Origin: Owenia fusiformis
Lineage: Eukaryota; Annelida; Polychaeta; Sabellida; Oweniidae
Length of the DNA stretch: 64,000 bases
NCBI GenBank assembly: GCA_903813345.2
Contig: CAIIXF020000008.1
Location: 36,232,867 to 36,296,866 of the forward strand
Direction of reading: 5' to 3'
This document shows, piece by piece, positions 1 to 13,165 of the stretch. Below the pieces are notes generated by a model. It searched no databases, had not been told where the DNA came from, and saw nothing but the letters and a program-made list of their open reading frames with translations. A program made the position numbers and the translations under genes. How positions within the stretch are numbered: the stretch's first letter is position 1; each line of letters starts with the position of its first letter.

Positions 1-564
1 TGTTATAGATGGACTATGTGTTAATATTCATCCATTTGTGATCATTGTTGTTTCAATGTTACACAAAATTATGTCAATATTTATCTTCAACTTCAGCTCA
101 GTTTTGCTGAGGCATCTGTTTCTTGTTGGGTGGAATACAGCCATATTATACACCCTTCCCCATTGTTGGACTTTGTTTTCCCTCTTTAGATTAGAGATAC
201 CGCTTTGATCAAAATATGTTCTCAAATTCAGAAAATCACTAATCCACGTTTTTGCTATAAAGAGCATTATCCTTTCAAAAAGTTGGATTTCTTAGACTCT
301 TTCAATAAGAGATAATTCTTTCATCGAGCCTTACCAAAGCAGATTACCCTAATTAAAATTGAGCTTGTCGATCAGACCTGCAGTCGCAGAATTATTTCAT
401 TCCTTTCAAAGTAGCTGGCATATATTTCTTATGTAAACTCCTATTAAATACCATTAATGATTCATTTTGGATCATTAAGATTGTAACTCATCAGAACTGT
501 AAATTATCTATCTTAGTAAGAGGACAATAATTCCTACTTGCTCCAGGGCTTCAGGGTATTGGAC

Positions 565-740
565 TTTTCTTGAGCATCACAATTACATTGTAGGAAGTAT
601 TCTGCCATCTCAAGGGAGAACCTTCTCAATCCTCTTATATGTCATCTTTTCTAGGGCATCACAATGACATATCAATTGTTATAAGTATTCTGCTGCTCTG
701 TCAAGGGAGAACATCTCAATCCTCTTATATGTCATCTTTC
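565..740. repeat. Imperfect tandem duplication, ~95 bp x 2
   Basis: Two adjacent copies share the segments 'gcatcacaat', 'gtattctgc', 'caagggagaac' and 'ctcaatcctcttatatgtca', with a few substitutions and small indels. No function is apparent. Confidence 0.7.
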
Positions 741-1246
741 TACTCTCAGGCCAGAGTAATTAGATACTTTGTTTATCATTGATTTCAGTTTTAGTAGGAA
801 AGAAATTAAAGCAATTTTCAAAGCCTCAAAGAGTTGCTTATGTCTAATATGATATGTGCCAAAATATTGCGAATGCAAATATCTAATAATGTATTATCCG
901 TACTGCATAGGCATTATCTATTGAGCTGTTTAAGATTCTCGTAGAAAGTTTAGTAAGGATACACTAAACATATTAGTTATTTATTTTAGCCTTTCATGTC
1001 TTGTTCATGTCTCGGTCTAAGCAGATAGACTATTCAGATGCGATTAAATGTAAGCAGTAAGTCCTAGATTAGGGGAGAGGTCTGTTTTAATTGAAAGTGT
1101 CAAGTCCAAGATTATATTTATAAAGCAGACTGTAGTAGAATATAAAACAGTTCTACTTAGATATGCTTGGATAGTTGATTTAATATTAGATCATGGCCAG
1201 ACTGAATTCTAGATCTTCAAATCTTGCTTCTGTGAACCCCATTTCA

Positions 1247-1520
1247 TGTACATATCTCATGCACTGGCGGATCTTGGGGGCCCCCCCTTAGGTGGGCCCA
1301 GAAAAAAACCGGGCCAAAAAAGCCTTAAGGCCCCAAAAAGTAGGCCTTTTTCATCATTACTGGGCCTTGTAAGGCCTTATTTTTTAATTCCAGGCCAAGT
1401 TTTGAAGAAAATGGGCCTCAAATTTGGGCCCACTTTTGGGTTTTAGGGGCCCAAATCTTTTTTCACGCAATCGCAGGAGTTTTTTTCTCTGACTTGAAAT
1501 TTGGGCCTCTCCCATTGTTG
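1247..1520. mobile_element. GC-rich MITE-like fragment
   Basis: An island rich in 'gggcc' motifs begins 'actggcggatcttgggggc' and ends near 'tttgggcctctccc'. The start resembles the terminal repeats of small non-autonomous DNA elements common in marine invertebrates. I could not find a convincing matching 3' terminus, so it is called a fragment. The 66-residue frame inside it is an artefact. Confidence 0.4.
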
Positions 1521-3575
1521 GTTGGTTCCCAGATTGGCTCCTGCTCACTTCATTCTTTCTATTGATGAAGAAGAAGGATAGTAGAGGGGAGGGGGGTCTA
1601 TTTTTTTTTAATATGTACGTGCTAGGACTAGATGTATATGCAGGGTTGTTTAGAATACATAAAAACCCATGTCTTGAAACTTATGCTTAGATATATTATC
1701 TCAAAAATTGCAGCAATAATACATCAAGTGATCCTCTTCATTTTACCCTCTACCAAATATTCATCTTTCCATCACGTCATTAATTATTAAATCTACAGGA
1801 GAGGACATAATTTTGGTGAATAAACTATAATATGCATTCATTGTATACAGGAAAATCTGTCTAATTATTTCCAGCCAAATGTTTTCAGATTAGCATTCCT
1901 TCACATTTGAAGGGCATTTCTTAAAGGCAGAATCAGATCTATGGGGGTGACAAAATTACAAGCAACATGTACAACTGACCTACCAATCTATTCCTTACTA
2001 TCTCAAATACAATATCTCCCAAAAGATTCATGATATGTAATAATTTGGTGAAGTTATAATGGAATCAAAGTGCAGAATGGGTGAAAAATGTTTAAATTCT
2101 CCTAAATAATAAGAATGGTTAAACGTACCATTCTTATAGAAAAATAATACATTGTTGTAAAAATCTCTAGTTTTCCTGAAATAAAGTATGCACTTGTATG
2201 ATTTTTAAAAATAGACATGAAAAGGAATGCCATAAGCCAGGAATATTCTAAAATTGAAACAATTTTTTGTTCGGCTGCTCGCCAGATCTGATTCTCTCTT
2301 CAATATGAGTGAAAATAACAGGTCAGAGAAAAAGTGTTCACATTGATAGGTGTTCGGAGAGAAGTTTTGATAAACAGGTGTACATCTCCAAGTGCAAAAA
2401 TCCCAATGGTTGCCTTGATCATTCCTGCCAATAGATGGAGCCTCTATTATAAATTACGTTTAGGGACAGCATCAACATATTGACCTGTTTCTCATATAAA
2501 GTTATTATCAGTTCGTATTTTGTTTGGTTTTCTGATATTTTAGCCCACTTGTTATTTCTCATTTCAAATATTTCAGTTTTCAACTCAGTTACAATTTCAT
2601 TTATTGCAATTCGGTATAGAAGATCATATAACATTATAATCACCAGTTGCATTATCCTATTCCAATGATAAAGGTGTTTATGCAATTATGAAATTGTTGG
2701 GATCAGATAAGTAAGTACAAAAATTGAATACTCTGGGGATAAAGTACATAAATCAATTGTAAAATGTATATCAAAAAGATATCTCATTTTTTACATTTAT
2801 TATTTAAGAGATAATTCTTTAGTGTTTTCATTTGAATATATGAATCTATAACTGCCAATTGAAGGAAATTTTTAGACTTTTTTCTCGTCATAAGTTATAC
2901 TTGGCGAATATTGCATAAATGTAGTTCTAAGAGATAGCAGGTGCAGAAATGAGGAAGACGTATTCTGTAATTTGCACATTTGACAAGCCTTGTTAATATA
3001 AAACTTTTATGTTCACGTCATCTTATTCTATGAAAAGACCTTAGGCTGGCAGTATTCCTGATATAGTGATCTGGATCCGGATACGGGATTAACTTAGAAG
3101 TCGAACTTCAATTCATCATCTTCTACAGTGAAGACTATGTATTATTTATATTTGGGATGAAGGAATTCGGTGTATTTATGGTATCATGCTATTTTTATGG
3201 ACTTTTTATTGATGGAAAATTTCATTTGAGTTAACCCTAACATGCCTGAGATATCTTAGTAATTGTATAAATGGATTCTGTCTTGCATAGCGATATGACA
3301 TCTCCACCCTTTTCTATGTTTTTTTTTGCAATTTTCCATTTTGACGTGATGGAAACCTAAAAACTGTCTGTTCATACGGCCATTCATTTGTCCATTGATT
3401 ATTCTGTCCAAAAACGATTCCTGGACACATTAAAGCTGCGATTTATCTGAGCTAATGCTCATGTCTATTTTATAGAGTTCAATTCAATTTATTTCATAAT
3501 TATTTATCATTTATGTTGAGGATGCTAGAATCTGATACTGATCTGATTTGATGTTCCATGTCAGTAAATTACAAC

Positions 3576-3760
3576 ATTCAGTGATCTCCCCAGCATAAAA
3601 GCAAGTGGGTGCAGGACCTACCTGAGATTTTGAAAATAGGCTTGCACCCACCGAAAAATCCATTTGCACCCACTAGAAAATGAGAAAAATCATGAAAAAT
3701 AGGCATACTTTTAGCAATTTTGATCTAAATTGTGGAAATGACACGTTGATCCTGGCTACA
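3576..3760. mobile_element. Dispersed repeat, copy 1 (3'-truncated)
   Basis: This copy shares long segments with 49219-49426, including 'cagtgatctcc', 'aaagcaagtggg', 'cctgagattttgaaaa' and 'aatccatttgcacccact'. The similarity fades after about 3760, so the copy appears truncated. It is a small non-autonomous element with no coding capacity. Confidence 0.65.
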
Positions 3761-4827
3761 TTTTGGCTCATTTGGGAGATATTGGCTCATTTTCAGTATA
3801 TGAATACATTGGATGGTACCATTTTTAAAAAAGTCACGCTAAACTATCTTTTAACCTATGGAGCCTATGTTAACCTATAGATCAGTTCTTTGATAGAATC
3901 CAAGGTCAGGGCATTAGCATACACTGGATAACCTGAACTTAGTTGAGCAAAAAAACAATAATAACAAAAGTCGAGGTAAACAGACAATTTTAAGTCAGAA
4001 TTAGTTATGTAATATGAGGTTAACATACAAGAAGTATATTTATCCCAGAGGAACATACTAAAGTATGTTTTTTAAGATGTGGTTTAACAGACATGTTAAC
4101 AGACCCTACCTACTAATTTATAGAGAAGAGAGGATGAATTTGATTAAAGAGCAATTATAAGTACCCTTTATCCCCAGCTAGTCATGCTACACTCTGTTTA
4201 CAACAAGTGATTCCAGAGTTAAAATGGCATCTTAAGAATCTCAAATGGAATTTCAATGCATTTTTGAATGTGATATGAATCCTGGCTACTTATAGGCAGA
4301 AATTGGTTTTCTGACTGTACAATCTGATAGGTTATAGGCTGCTGGATCAAAGAATTAACTCAACTTCTAAGAGCTTAGCTGAACAGTTTTTTTTATTAAA
4401 TAGTATAGATGAGGTGGAAGACTGGAAACATATTATTGATGCTGGTCTGGCTACAGAGATGTTATTCTGTAAGGGAGGAAGCTTGTTGATTGATTTTGGA
4501 GAAGCTAACCACTAATCTGGAATATTGGTTCCCTTCATGCTAGGCATATTGAACAATCTTAGCCTTGGCCTGTAGATAAAAGATCAAAGTGCGTAACATT
4601 CTTTGGTGTTTACAGGCCAAACATTGGCCATTAATATGCATTAACAAAAACCATCTGACAATGAAACCTTACACGCTCCATTTGAAAATCAAGGGAATTG
4701 TTTATAGAATGAAGTATATTATAGGCATAATGGATATATTTGGCTGTATTCATGGCTATATATCTTAAGGATCTGCTAATTAAATAATACTATGGCATTT
4801 TCTGATTATCTTTGTACCCTGACTGAT

Positions 4828-5455
4828 GAATAGTAATATGATTATTCTCATACTCTTAATGATATTAACTGATTATTCTATTACTCTATATGATATTAAC
4901 TGATTATTTTCATACTCTATATGATATTAAGTGATTATTTTCATACACTAAATGATATTAACTGATTATTCTCATACTCTATATGATATAAACTTATTAT
5001 TTTCATACTCTATTTGATACTAAGTGATTATTCTCATACTCTAAATGATATTAACTGAGTATTCTCATAGTCTATATGATATTAACTGATTATTCTCATA
5101 GTCTATATGATATTAACTGATTATTCTCATATTCTAAATGATATTAACTGATTATTCTCATACTCTATATGATATTTACTGATTATTCTCATACTATATA
5201 TGATATTAACTGATTATTCTCATACTCTATATGATATTAACTGATTATTCTCATACTCCATATGATATTAACTGATTATTCTCTTACTCTAAATGATATT
5301 AACTGATTATTCTCATACTCTATATGATATTTACTGATTATTCTCATACTATATATGATATTAACTGATTATTCTCATACTCTATATGGTATTAACTGAT
5401 TATACTCATGCTCTATATATTTTCTGATTATTCTCATACTGTAAATTATATTGAC
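4828..5455. repeat. 31-bp minisatellite
   Basis: About 20 copies of a unit close to 'atgatattaactgattatt' plus 'ctcatactctat' run head to tail. It lies about 200 bp upstream of PLC-beta exon 1 and shares no sequence with that exon. Confidence 0.9.
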
Positions 5456-5489
5456 CTGATTATTTTCTGATTATTCTCATGAAGTTTAT

Positions 5490-5560
5490 AAAGTTCTCAT
5501 AATATCTTTTTTATTTCTTCATTTTTGATATATTCAAGAAGAAGATACTATGAGAACTTT
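5490..5560. repeat. Inverted repeat / hairpin
   Basis: The left arm 'aaagttctcataatatctt' is matched at 18 of 19 positions by the reverse complement of the right arm 'aagatactatgagaacttt', with a loop of about 33 nt. It sits in the intron about 90 bp upstream of exon 1. Confidence 0.75.
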
Positions 5561-5648
5561 CTGATCTCCCCTCGTATACATATATGAGCTCCTTTTATAC
5601 ATTTAGACACTTATATACATTGAGACACTTATTTGATTCTATTTTTAG

Positions 5649-5728
5649 GTTTGGATTGATGCCTTGAGGTTGATAACACATAACCACAAAGCCAACAATG
5701 TGTGTCCAATGCAGTGTCTCAAGAAACA
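5649..5728 (+). CDS. PLCB4-like: PLC-beta exon 1: end of PH domain
   Basis: Acceptor 'ctatttttag' and donor 'gtaagt'. It reads from V-W-I-D-A-L-R to ANNVCPMQCLKK plus two bases of a His codon (phase 0 in, phase 2 out). This matches the last PH-domain helix and the following linker of PLC-beta proteins, which carry a W-x-x-x-L-R motif and a CLKKHWMKL junction. The next exon is 7.4 kb downstream and begins exactly at W-M-K-L, which supports the join. It is the most upstream exon I can find. Confidence 0.88.
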
Positions 5729-6162
5729 GTAAGTCATAGAATGTGTGTCTATGTGTTTTTGTGTCTAGTTGTGAGATAATACAGAGCCTTTCATGATTTC
5801 TGTGTGTGGATTGGGAGTGTACAATGTTAAAACCAGATGTGCTTATGAAGGAAATAATCAGGCTATAATCTTGCAAATAAGGTTATAAAGAAGGGCACAT
5901 AAAAAATATTGCCAAAAACATGACGTTAATTATGGGAGAGTGGGAGTAAATAAGATAGCAGGTAAAAGATTTGTTCTTATCTGAGCAGAATCTTAATTAA
6001 CTCTTTGAAGACATTCTGCTCTAACATTTATATCTTGATTCAATCTTGAATGCTATAGATTCTGGCCATAGAAGGTTTATATTGTATTCTTTGTTCTAAA
6101 GGTCACCATGATAACCATCTTCTCCCTACTTTTCAAGAAATAAAAGACAAACATATTAAAAG

Positions 6163-7222
6163 ATTTGATGCGTAAAGGCCAATTTGTAGTGAGTGAAGGC
6201 CAAGGTGTGATGTCTAAAGGCCAATTTGTAGTGAGTGAAGGCGAAGGTGTGATGATTAAAGGCCAATTTGTAGTGAGTGAAGGCCAAGGTGTGATGATTA
6301 AAGGCCAATTTGTAGTGAGTGAAGGCCAAGGTGTGATGACTAAAGGCCAATTTGTAGTGAGTGAAGGCCAAGGTGTGATGACTAAAGGCTAATTTGTAGT
6401 GAGTGAAGGCCAAGGTGTGATGATTAAAGGCCAATTTGTAGTGAGTGAAGGCCAAGGTGTGATGATTAAAGGCCAATTTGTAGTGAGTGAAGGCCAAGGT
6501 GTGATGACTAAAGGCCAATTTGTAGTGAGTGAAGGCCAAGGTGTGATGACTAAAGGCTAATTTGTAGTGAGTGAAGAGTAAGGTGTGATTACTAAAGGTC
6601 AATTTGTAGTGAGTGAAGGCCAAGGTGTGATGACTAAAGGCCAATTTGTAGTGAGTGAAGGCCAAGGTGTGATGACAAAAGGCTAATTTGTAGTGAGTGA
6701 AGGCCAAGGTGTGATGACTAAAGGCCAATTTGTAGTGAGTGAAGGCCAAGGTGTGATGACTAAAGGCTAATTTGTAGTGAGTGAAGGCCAAGGTGTGATG
6801 ACTAAAGGCCAATTTGCAGTGAGTGAAGGCCAAGGTATGATGACTAAAGCCAATTTGTAGTGAGTGAAGGCTAAGGTGTGATGACTAAAGGTCAATTTGT
6901 AGTGAGTGAAGGCCAAGGTGTGATGACTAAAGGCCAATTTGTAGTGAGTGAAGGCCAAGGTGTGATGACTAAAGGCTAATTTGTAGTGAGTGAAGGCCAA
7001 GGTGTGATGACTAAAGGCCAATTTGTAGTGAGTGAAGGCCAAGGTGTGATGACTAAAGGCTAATTTGTAGTGAGTGAAGGCCAAGGTGGGATGTCTAAAG
7101 GCCAATTTGTAGTGAGTGAAGGCCAAGGTGTGATGACTAAAGGCTAATTTGTAGTGAGTGAAGGCCAAGGTGTGATGTCTAAAGGCCAATTTGTAGTGAG
7201 TGAAGGCCAAGGTGTGATGACT
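6163..7222. repeat. 42-bp minisatellite (two 21-bp half units)
   Basis: About 25 copies of a 42-bp unit. Each unit consists of two related 21-mers, 'gtagtgagtgaaggccaagg'(t) and 'gtgatgactaaaggccaatt'(t), so it is a higher-order repeat. Because 42 is a multiple of three, the minus strand stays open over long stretches (14-residue period LAFTHYKLAFSHHT). These frames are repeat artefacts. A stray partial copy lies near 7313-7340. Confidence 0.93.
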
Positions 7223-7739
7223 AGTGACCAGTAATATTGTGTTTGGCTAAGATGTGAAGAATAAAGGATTAAGGATATGATAAGCAAAGAGCAATATTTA
7301 TATGATGAATGAAGGCCAAGGTGTGATGACTAAAGGTCAAGTAACTACTAGTGAAGTAATTATGAACATTCTGCAGAAGTTTAAAGCAACATGAAACTGG
7401 TTTAAGATCTATTTTAGGATTCACTGGGGATATCAGGGTCTCATCATCCAATATGAGCATACAAACCGGCTGTTGAAATTAATAAATATTAGTGACATAG
7501 ACGAACATCCCAAAGGACTAGGTCAGGGTTATTTGGTTTTCAGGGCTAAGGCTTGTATTAAAGGGGCTATTAGCTAGTAAAATCTATGTATCCATTCTGA
7601 ACACAGTAACAAAGACTCTCTAATCCGAACAATTCTCAATATGTGAACACTTTCCATCCAATTTTTTAATCTACCATTGATAAGCATTGTTGAAATGTAA
7701 ACATTGAATGTGAACACTTGAACACTTTTAGCCTAAGTC

Positions 7740-8055
7740 CCAGTGGCATTTGAATTAGAATATTTAACAAAATCGAATGAAAAGACATTTTTAAATTGTC
7801 CCATTGGCTCCCATGTTAAAAATATGCATTGAAATAAACGATAACTGCTGATCCAAAGTAGCATTCAGAGGAAACACCTTTTTTACTGTATTAATAAATT
7901 AAGCATTTGGACCTTAGGTAGGTTTAACGGTATTGAAAAATAATATATTTTTAAATTGACCCATTGGCTCCCATGTGCTGAGCCAAACAATTTTGCCATA
8001 AGAAGCATTCAGAGCAAACACCTTTTACTGTATTAATAAATTAAGTAGCCGTAAC
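7740..8055. repeat. Duplicated ~150-bp segment
   Basis: Two neighbouring copies share 'cccattggctcccatgt', 'agcattcagag', 'aaacacctttt' and 'tactgtattaataaattaag'. They are diverged and non-coding. The surrounding 7223-8336 is intronic, and I see no exon in it. Confidence 0.7.
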
Positions 8056-8336
8056 TGTCTCCGTCAAGTCACTATCTTAATTAGTATCTTCATTGTCTAT
8101 TTCACAAAGGAAGTCTTCGATTGATATTTATGCTGTTAATAGAGTAAAATGCAACACAGTGTTTCATTATACCTTTATAGCCCTTTATTGAGGTTATATT
8201 GCTCATTTCAGAGACAACTGTATCAAAAACAGTTACATGTGAATCAGTTCCACACTTCAATGTATTTACAAGCAGGCATACATGTACAACTGTTTATGGA
8301 GACTCCACTGACTGTAAACTCTTCTAAGAGGAGGAC

Positions 8337-8546
8337 CAGGCTCGTAGCCAGGGGGGTTCGATAGGTTCGAGCAAACCCCACCCCCCCCCCCCCGGCCAAA
8401 AAATCTTTCAAAATCCTGCAGTTTTTCACCATTTTGAGCACTTCTCAAGTGATTTTCACCATATTTGGGCCAAAATTGTCAAATGTGAACCCCCCTGGCA
8501 TTTTTCAAAAAGTGAACCCCCTTGGCAAATCCTGGCTACGGGCTTG
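8337..8546. mobile_element. MITE-like element with TIRs
   Basis: The left end 'caggctcgtagccagg' is matched at 14 of 16 positions by the reverse complement of the right end 'cctggctacgggcttg'. The interior has a long C-tract and two near copies of 'gtgaaccccc'. About 210 bp, non-coding. Confidence 0.65.
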
Positions 8547-8928
8547 AGAACATACCCCAGAATGCATAGATGAGCCTCTTCATGGAAAGTGAGCCTCTTG
8601 ATGTTCATCTTTACATGAAGATAGATTCATCTATGAATTCTGGGATATTCTCCCCTCTTAAATTCGCTTAGTGCATTTCAGCCCATTCTTTTGAGTACTT
8701 AGCTCTCTCTCCATATGTATATATAAAGAGGCTATATAAATCTATTATGGATGTAAATAGGGTACACCCTTGACATTTTTTCACTAAAGATGTAATAATA
8801 TGAAGTAGCACTCACTCTTTATGACTTGAAAACATTTATCAAGTCATTCTTCAGAAGGAACGGATTCAACTAAAAGATTTCACTAAATGATAAATACATT
8901 CCAACCTATATACACAGCCAATCTCCAA

Positions 8929-9048
8929 TGGTACCGTACGGTACCGTACTTCTACAGTACTGTACGGTACCATACTCTTAAGGTATCATACGGTACCGTT
9001 CACCGTGTACCGTATGGTACCGTGCACCGTGTACCGTACAGTACCGTG
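8929..9048. repeat. Cluster of GGTACC-centred palindromes
   Basis: Repeated self-complementary motifs such as 'ggtaccgtacggtaccgtac' and 'accgtgtaccgta' occur over about 120 bp. The array can fold on itself in many registers. It is intronic and non-coding. Confidence 0.75.
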
Positions 9049-9173
9049 ATTTCAGAGTGCGGATTGGGGGTGTATCTGAACACCATTCTTATCTGAACAC
9101 CTCTTATTGTGAATATATTTTTCTGGTCTCATTAATGTGCAGTAGACTAGCATTGTTAAAAAACCTCCAAAGA

Positions 9174-9467
9174 GGATTGGCTCCCAGAATGCAACATCGA
9201 TATGTTACCATATAGGGCATGTCATGCTTACAAAGTTTGAATTCAAACAGCTGCCATTTTGTTCACTTCAACATTTTAATCGTTGATTTTGGTCTTATTT
9301 CCAAACGAAAAATTCCAAAACTCACAAGAAATGGTTGAGATATTGGTTCGAATCTTTTGGACTGTTTATTTTGAATTTATAGTCAGTTATAAAATCAGAA
9401 AATAATGACATTGTGACATTTTCATTGTTGGAAATTATTGATTTTCGATCCTGGGAGCCAATCATCC
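9174..9467. mobile_element. MITE-like element with TIRs
   Basis: The left end 'ggattggctcccag' is repeated inverted at the right end, 'ctgggagccaatcatcc'. The ends differ by a 3-bp indel and a few substitutions. About 290 bp, AT-rich, non-coding. Confidence 0.6.
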
Positions 9468-9639
9468 TTGATAAATGTGAACACCTGCCAGTCTGGACAC
9501 TTTTGGCTTGTCCCTGCAGTGAATTGTGGGGAAGACAAGTTTTACTGTAATAATAAACTATGTAAGGAATGTATGATCAAAGTGCAGTGTAAGCATCCAT
9601 TCAATTCAAATGCTTATCTGTAATTAATCTGGCTAATTA

Positions 9640-10965
9640 AGTATAAGAGTAATCCGCTAATTAAGTTAGGCTTTATAGAATGAGTATATTGGATGATGAA
9701 TAGGCAGAGTAGAATGAGTAATCTTGCTAATTAAGTTAGGCTGTGTAGAATGAGTGTATTGGATATTTAATGTAGGCAGAGTAGTTAGTTAGGCTGTATA
9801 GAATGAGTATAGTTAATGATTAATGTAGGCAGAGTAGAATGAGAAATCTGGCTAATTAAGTTAGACTGTGTAGAATGAGTGTATTGGATATTTAATGTAG
9901 GCAGAGTAGTTAGTTAGGCTGTATAGAATGAGTATAGTTAATGATTAATGAAGGCAGAGTAGAATGAGTAATCTTGCTAATTAAGTTAGACTGTGTAGAA
10001 TGAGTGTATTGGATATTTAATGTAGGCAGAGTAGTTAGTTAGGCTGTATAGAATGAGTATAGTTAATGATTAATGAAGGCAGAGTAGAATGAGTAATCTT
10101 GCTAATTAAGTTAGGCTGTGTAAAATGAGTGTATTGGATATTTAATGTAGGCAGAGTAGTTAGTTAGGCTGTAAAGAATGAGTATAGTTAATGATTAATG
10201 TAGGCAGAGTAGAATGAGAAATCTGGCTAATTAAGTTAGACTGTGTAGAATGAGTGTATTGGATATTTAATGTAGACAGAGTAGTTAGTTAGGCTGTAAA
10301 GAATGAGTATAGTTAATGATTAATGTAGGCAGAGTAGAATGAGAAATCTGGCTAATTAAGTTAGACTGTGTAGAATGAGTGTATTGGATATTTAATGTAG
10401 GCAGAGTAGTTAGTTAGGCTGTATAGAATGAGTATAGTTAATGATTAATGTAGGCAGAGTAGTTGGTTAGGCTGTATAGAATGAGTATATTGGATGATTA
10501 ATGTAGGCAGAGTAGAATGAGAAATCTGGCTAATTAAGTTAGGCTGTGTAGAATGAGTGTATTGGATATTTAATGTAGGCAGAGTAGTTAGTTAGGCTGT
10601 AAAGAATGAGTATAGTTAATGATTAATGTAGGCAGAGTAGAATGAGAAATCTGGCTAATTAAGTTAGACTGTGTAGAATGAGTGTATTGGATATTTAATG
10701 TAGGCAGAGTAGTTAGTTAGGCTGTACAGAATGAGTATAGTTAATGATTAATATAGGCAGAGTAGAATGAATAATCTTGCTAATTAAGTTAGGCTGTGTA
10801 GAATGAGTGTATTGGATATTTAATGTAGGCAGAGTAGTTAGTTAGGCTGTATAGAATGAGTATAGTTAATGATTAATGTAGGCAGAGTAGTTGGTTAGGC
10901 TGTATAGAATGAGTATATTGGATGATTAATGTAGGCAGAGTAGAATGAGAAATCTGGCTAATAAA
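9640..10965. repeat. 125-bp higher-order minisatellite
   Basis: About ten copies of a unit near 125 bp. It is built from two related sub-blocks that each contain 'gaatgagt', 'taggcagagtag' and 'taagttaggctgt' or 'tagttaggctgt'. Point variants are shared between non-adjacent copies, as expected from unequal exchange. Intronic. Confidence 0.9.
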
Positions 10966-13111
10966 GGTAGGTCTGGCTTAAATATTCTGACTGTAAATAA
11001 ATGATGGTCAACAGATCATTCAACTCAGTTTATCATAGCATCCTATTACACAAACATTATGAAATCACATTATTTTCAGTGCAAATTAATGATTACAATA
11101 AGCAGATTGATTTTCTATAAATAGCGCAATGTATATATTAAAGAAACTTGAGACATTGGTGCAAAGGTGCCTCAAATCGACGTACATACTAACCTATAGC
11201 AATCAATCAACACTGACATTATTTTCTCTTTAGTATGTATTGGAAAACACGATTCTGTGATAAATAAAAGTTGATCAAGTTTGTTTGCATAAAATCTGAT
11301 TCTCAACAGTTATGTAATCAAATTAGGCGGTGATTGACAGATGACCGTACTATATTTAGGGATACATTCCATTAATTACAAGGAAAGTCAGATATATTTG
11401 ATCACATCATGTAAATTCATTTTCATTAGATGGTAAGTTGAAAAACCCTCCAATATTAATTAATAATTATCCCATCGAACAAAGTCCCCGTCTGTGTATC
11501 TATATTTTACAAGACGTCTGTCGTGACAATTACGTAAGTCCATCTTTCTGTACTGTCCGGGTGATAACTTTAATACTGTTTGCCCGATTTTGTTTATATT
11601 TTGTACACATGTGCCCTATGGGAGTACAAGTTTTGCTTAAAAGCCAATTTTCAAAATGGCAGCTCGTTAAAAAATGGCAGCCATTTCAGTGCCGATTTTA
11701 CAGTAATTTAGGTACTGTTTATAAAACTGTAATAGCAATTTGTTTTAACATGTAAATATGGCACACTGTCTTCTGACATATTTGGCAGAAGGCGGACATT
11801 TACATGTACGCGTGTACACATTTTTTAAGATTCTGTATGTGCCTACTTAAAAGCATATTCTTTTTTCTGATGTCAATTTGGCTACTGATCCACCATTTTG
11901 ATAATGGTGGCCTTTCTTATGTTTGTTATTTAACGATATTTGCTAAACATTTAGTCTGTAAAAATGCCAGCCATTGCTGTTCGATGGGATTTGCTATGCT
12001 TTGGCATTGCTGTTGTCTAGTTAATAACATGATCATTAGAAATCTGAGACTTTATCTAGATTACTTTTTCTCTCTGGGAATTGTGCTTCATCGATGATGA
12101 CATGGATATTCTAAGTCACTAATAGGTTATAGACTGTGATAGTGTAGATATGGTGAGAGGGATCTGAAAGCTATTAAGGGTAGGGGCAAAATCGCTTTTT
12201 TTGCTCATGTGAAAAGTATGCCCCTTTTTAGGAAACTATGGCTCTGATTTCCAAATATAATTTTTTTGTGGTTGGCGTTCAGTGTTTGATGGTTGATGAC
12301 ATCTTGCATGACAGTTGCTGTTTAATGATCTAAAAGACAGGACATCATGATAAAAAAGTCTTCCTTTTCATCCTGGATAACCTGTTTTATTCCGAGTAAA
12401 ACACTAACACTACCTTCCATAAGTTACACATATCTTCATATTCTTTGACAACCAAAAGTCCTCTTTTTATTACTTATTAAAGTACGTAGGTTTTGCAATT
12501 TAGAAAAATCATAATATTTGTCATATACTTTCTGAACCGTTGTAATTAAGAAACAAAATCAAGGTTCAAACATTGACAACTTTGAAATGCTATCCAAAGA
12601 AGAGGATTGCTAAATTTATGGAGGGGAGTTAAAGTCAAATCTCTAAAGCAAAACCAAAATTTGTTTACATAGACAGTTCCCCACTAAGCTTGACCAATAT
12701 GCATCAAATGTAAATTGTCATTGTGCAATTGAAATAATTTGAAGTAAAAAATGAAATGAAACTGTGTTCAGGCCTAGAATCTTCCAATGTATTGCTTGTT
12801 TCATTCAGAGTGCAACTATTGATTTTTGACTTGATGTATTGTCCCTAAAGACCACTAAATGCTGTAAGAACATCTCGTTCTGAGCTAAACTTTGAGTTAT
12901 AATTGTTTAATTCGCTCAAATTGATGAGCGCAGTGCAAAAAGTGAAGTCATTTTTTTGTAAAATAAGAATTATGTACCTGTATCTATTAAAATGTAAGAC
13001 ATATTTCAGTCTTCACTGAGTTATAGTAGCAAAAATTTAAAAAAGTATATGTAAGGATTAAGTTTCCCCTTTCTTATGATATCTACGAAGTGTGTCTTTT
13101 TTACATTTCAG
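10966..13111. other. Intronic, no feature seen
   Basis: The end of the 7.4-kb intron between exons 1 and 2. It has short frames near 11438-12097 with no recognisable domain and no good splice signals. A pyrimidine-rich acceptor ('ttttttacatttcag') closes the intron. Confidence 0.6.
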
Positions 13112-13165
13112 CTGGATGAAACTCTGCTATATGGTCAACCCAAATGGAAAAATTCCTGTTCGAAG
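13112..13165 (+). CDS. PLCB4-like: PLC-beta exon 2: start of EF-hand region
   Basis: 54 nt, phase 2 in and phase 2 out, acceptor 'ttacatttcag', donor 'gtatac'. It reads (H)WMKLCYMVNPNGKIPVR(S). This is the conserved opening of the EF-hand lobe, where PLC-beta proteins read HWMKL followed by N-G-K-I-P-V-R. The short length is typical for this exon class. Confidence 0.93.

Larger units (their letters stand above)
1..4827. other. Non-coding, probable upstream PLC-beta intron
   Basis: I find no exon here on either strand. The first PLC-beta exon in the window begins at 5649 in phase 0, so at least one upstream exon must exist. I looked for codons matching the rest of the PH domain and saw none, so the N-terminal exons are probably left of the window. 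Visible pieces are a roughly 95-bp tandem duplication (about 565-740), a GC-rich MITE-like fragment near 1247-1520 and a dispersed-repeat copy near 3576. The short frames here show no codon pattern or homology that I recognise. Confidence 0.6.

Noticed and set aside
1-5648. Search for the PH-domain and start-codon exons of PLC-beta
   Set aside because: I found no segment matching the conserved N-terminal PH sequence with usable splice sites, so they are placed upstream of the window.
6156-7210. Long minus-strand frames (LAFTHYKLAFSHHT repeats) as a repetitive protein gene
   Set aside because: They arise because the 42-bp unit is a multiple of three. There is no start context, domain or splice structure, and the block lies within a PLC-beta intron.
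11438-12097. Two plus-strand frames (105 and 97 residues) as PLC-beta exons or a small gene
   Set aside because: They have no similarity to the PH domain or any family I know, and exon 1 joins directly to exon 2 across this region.
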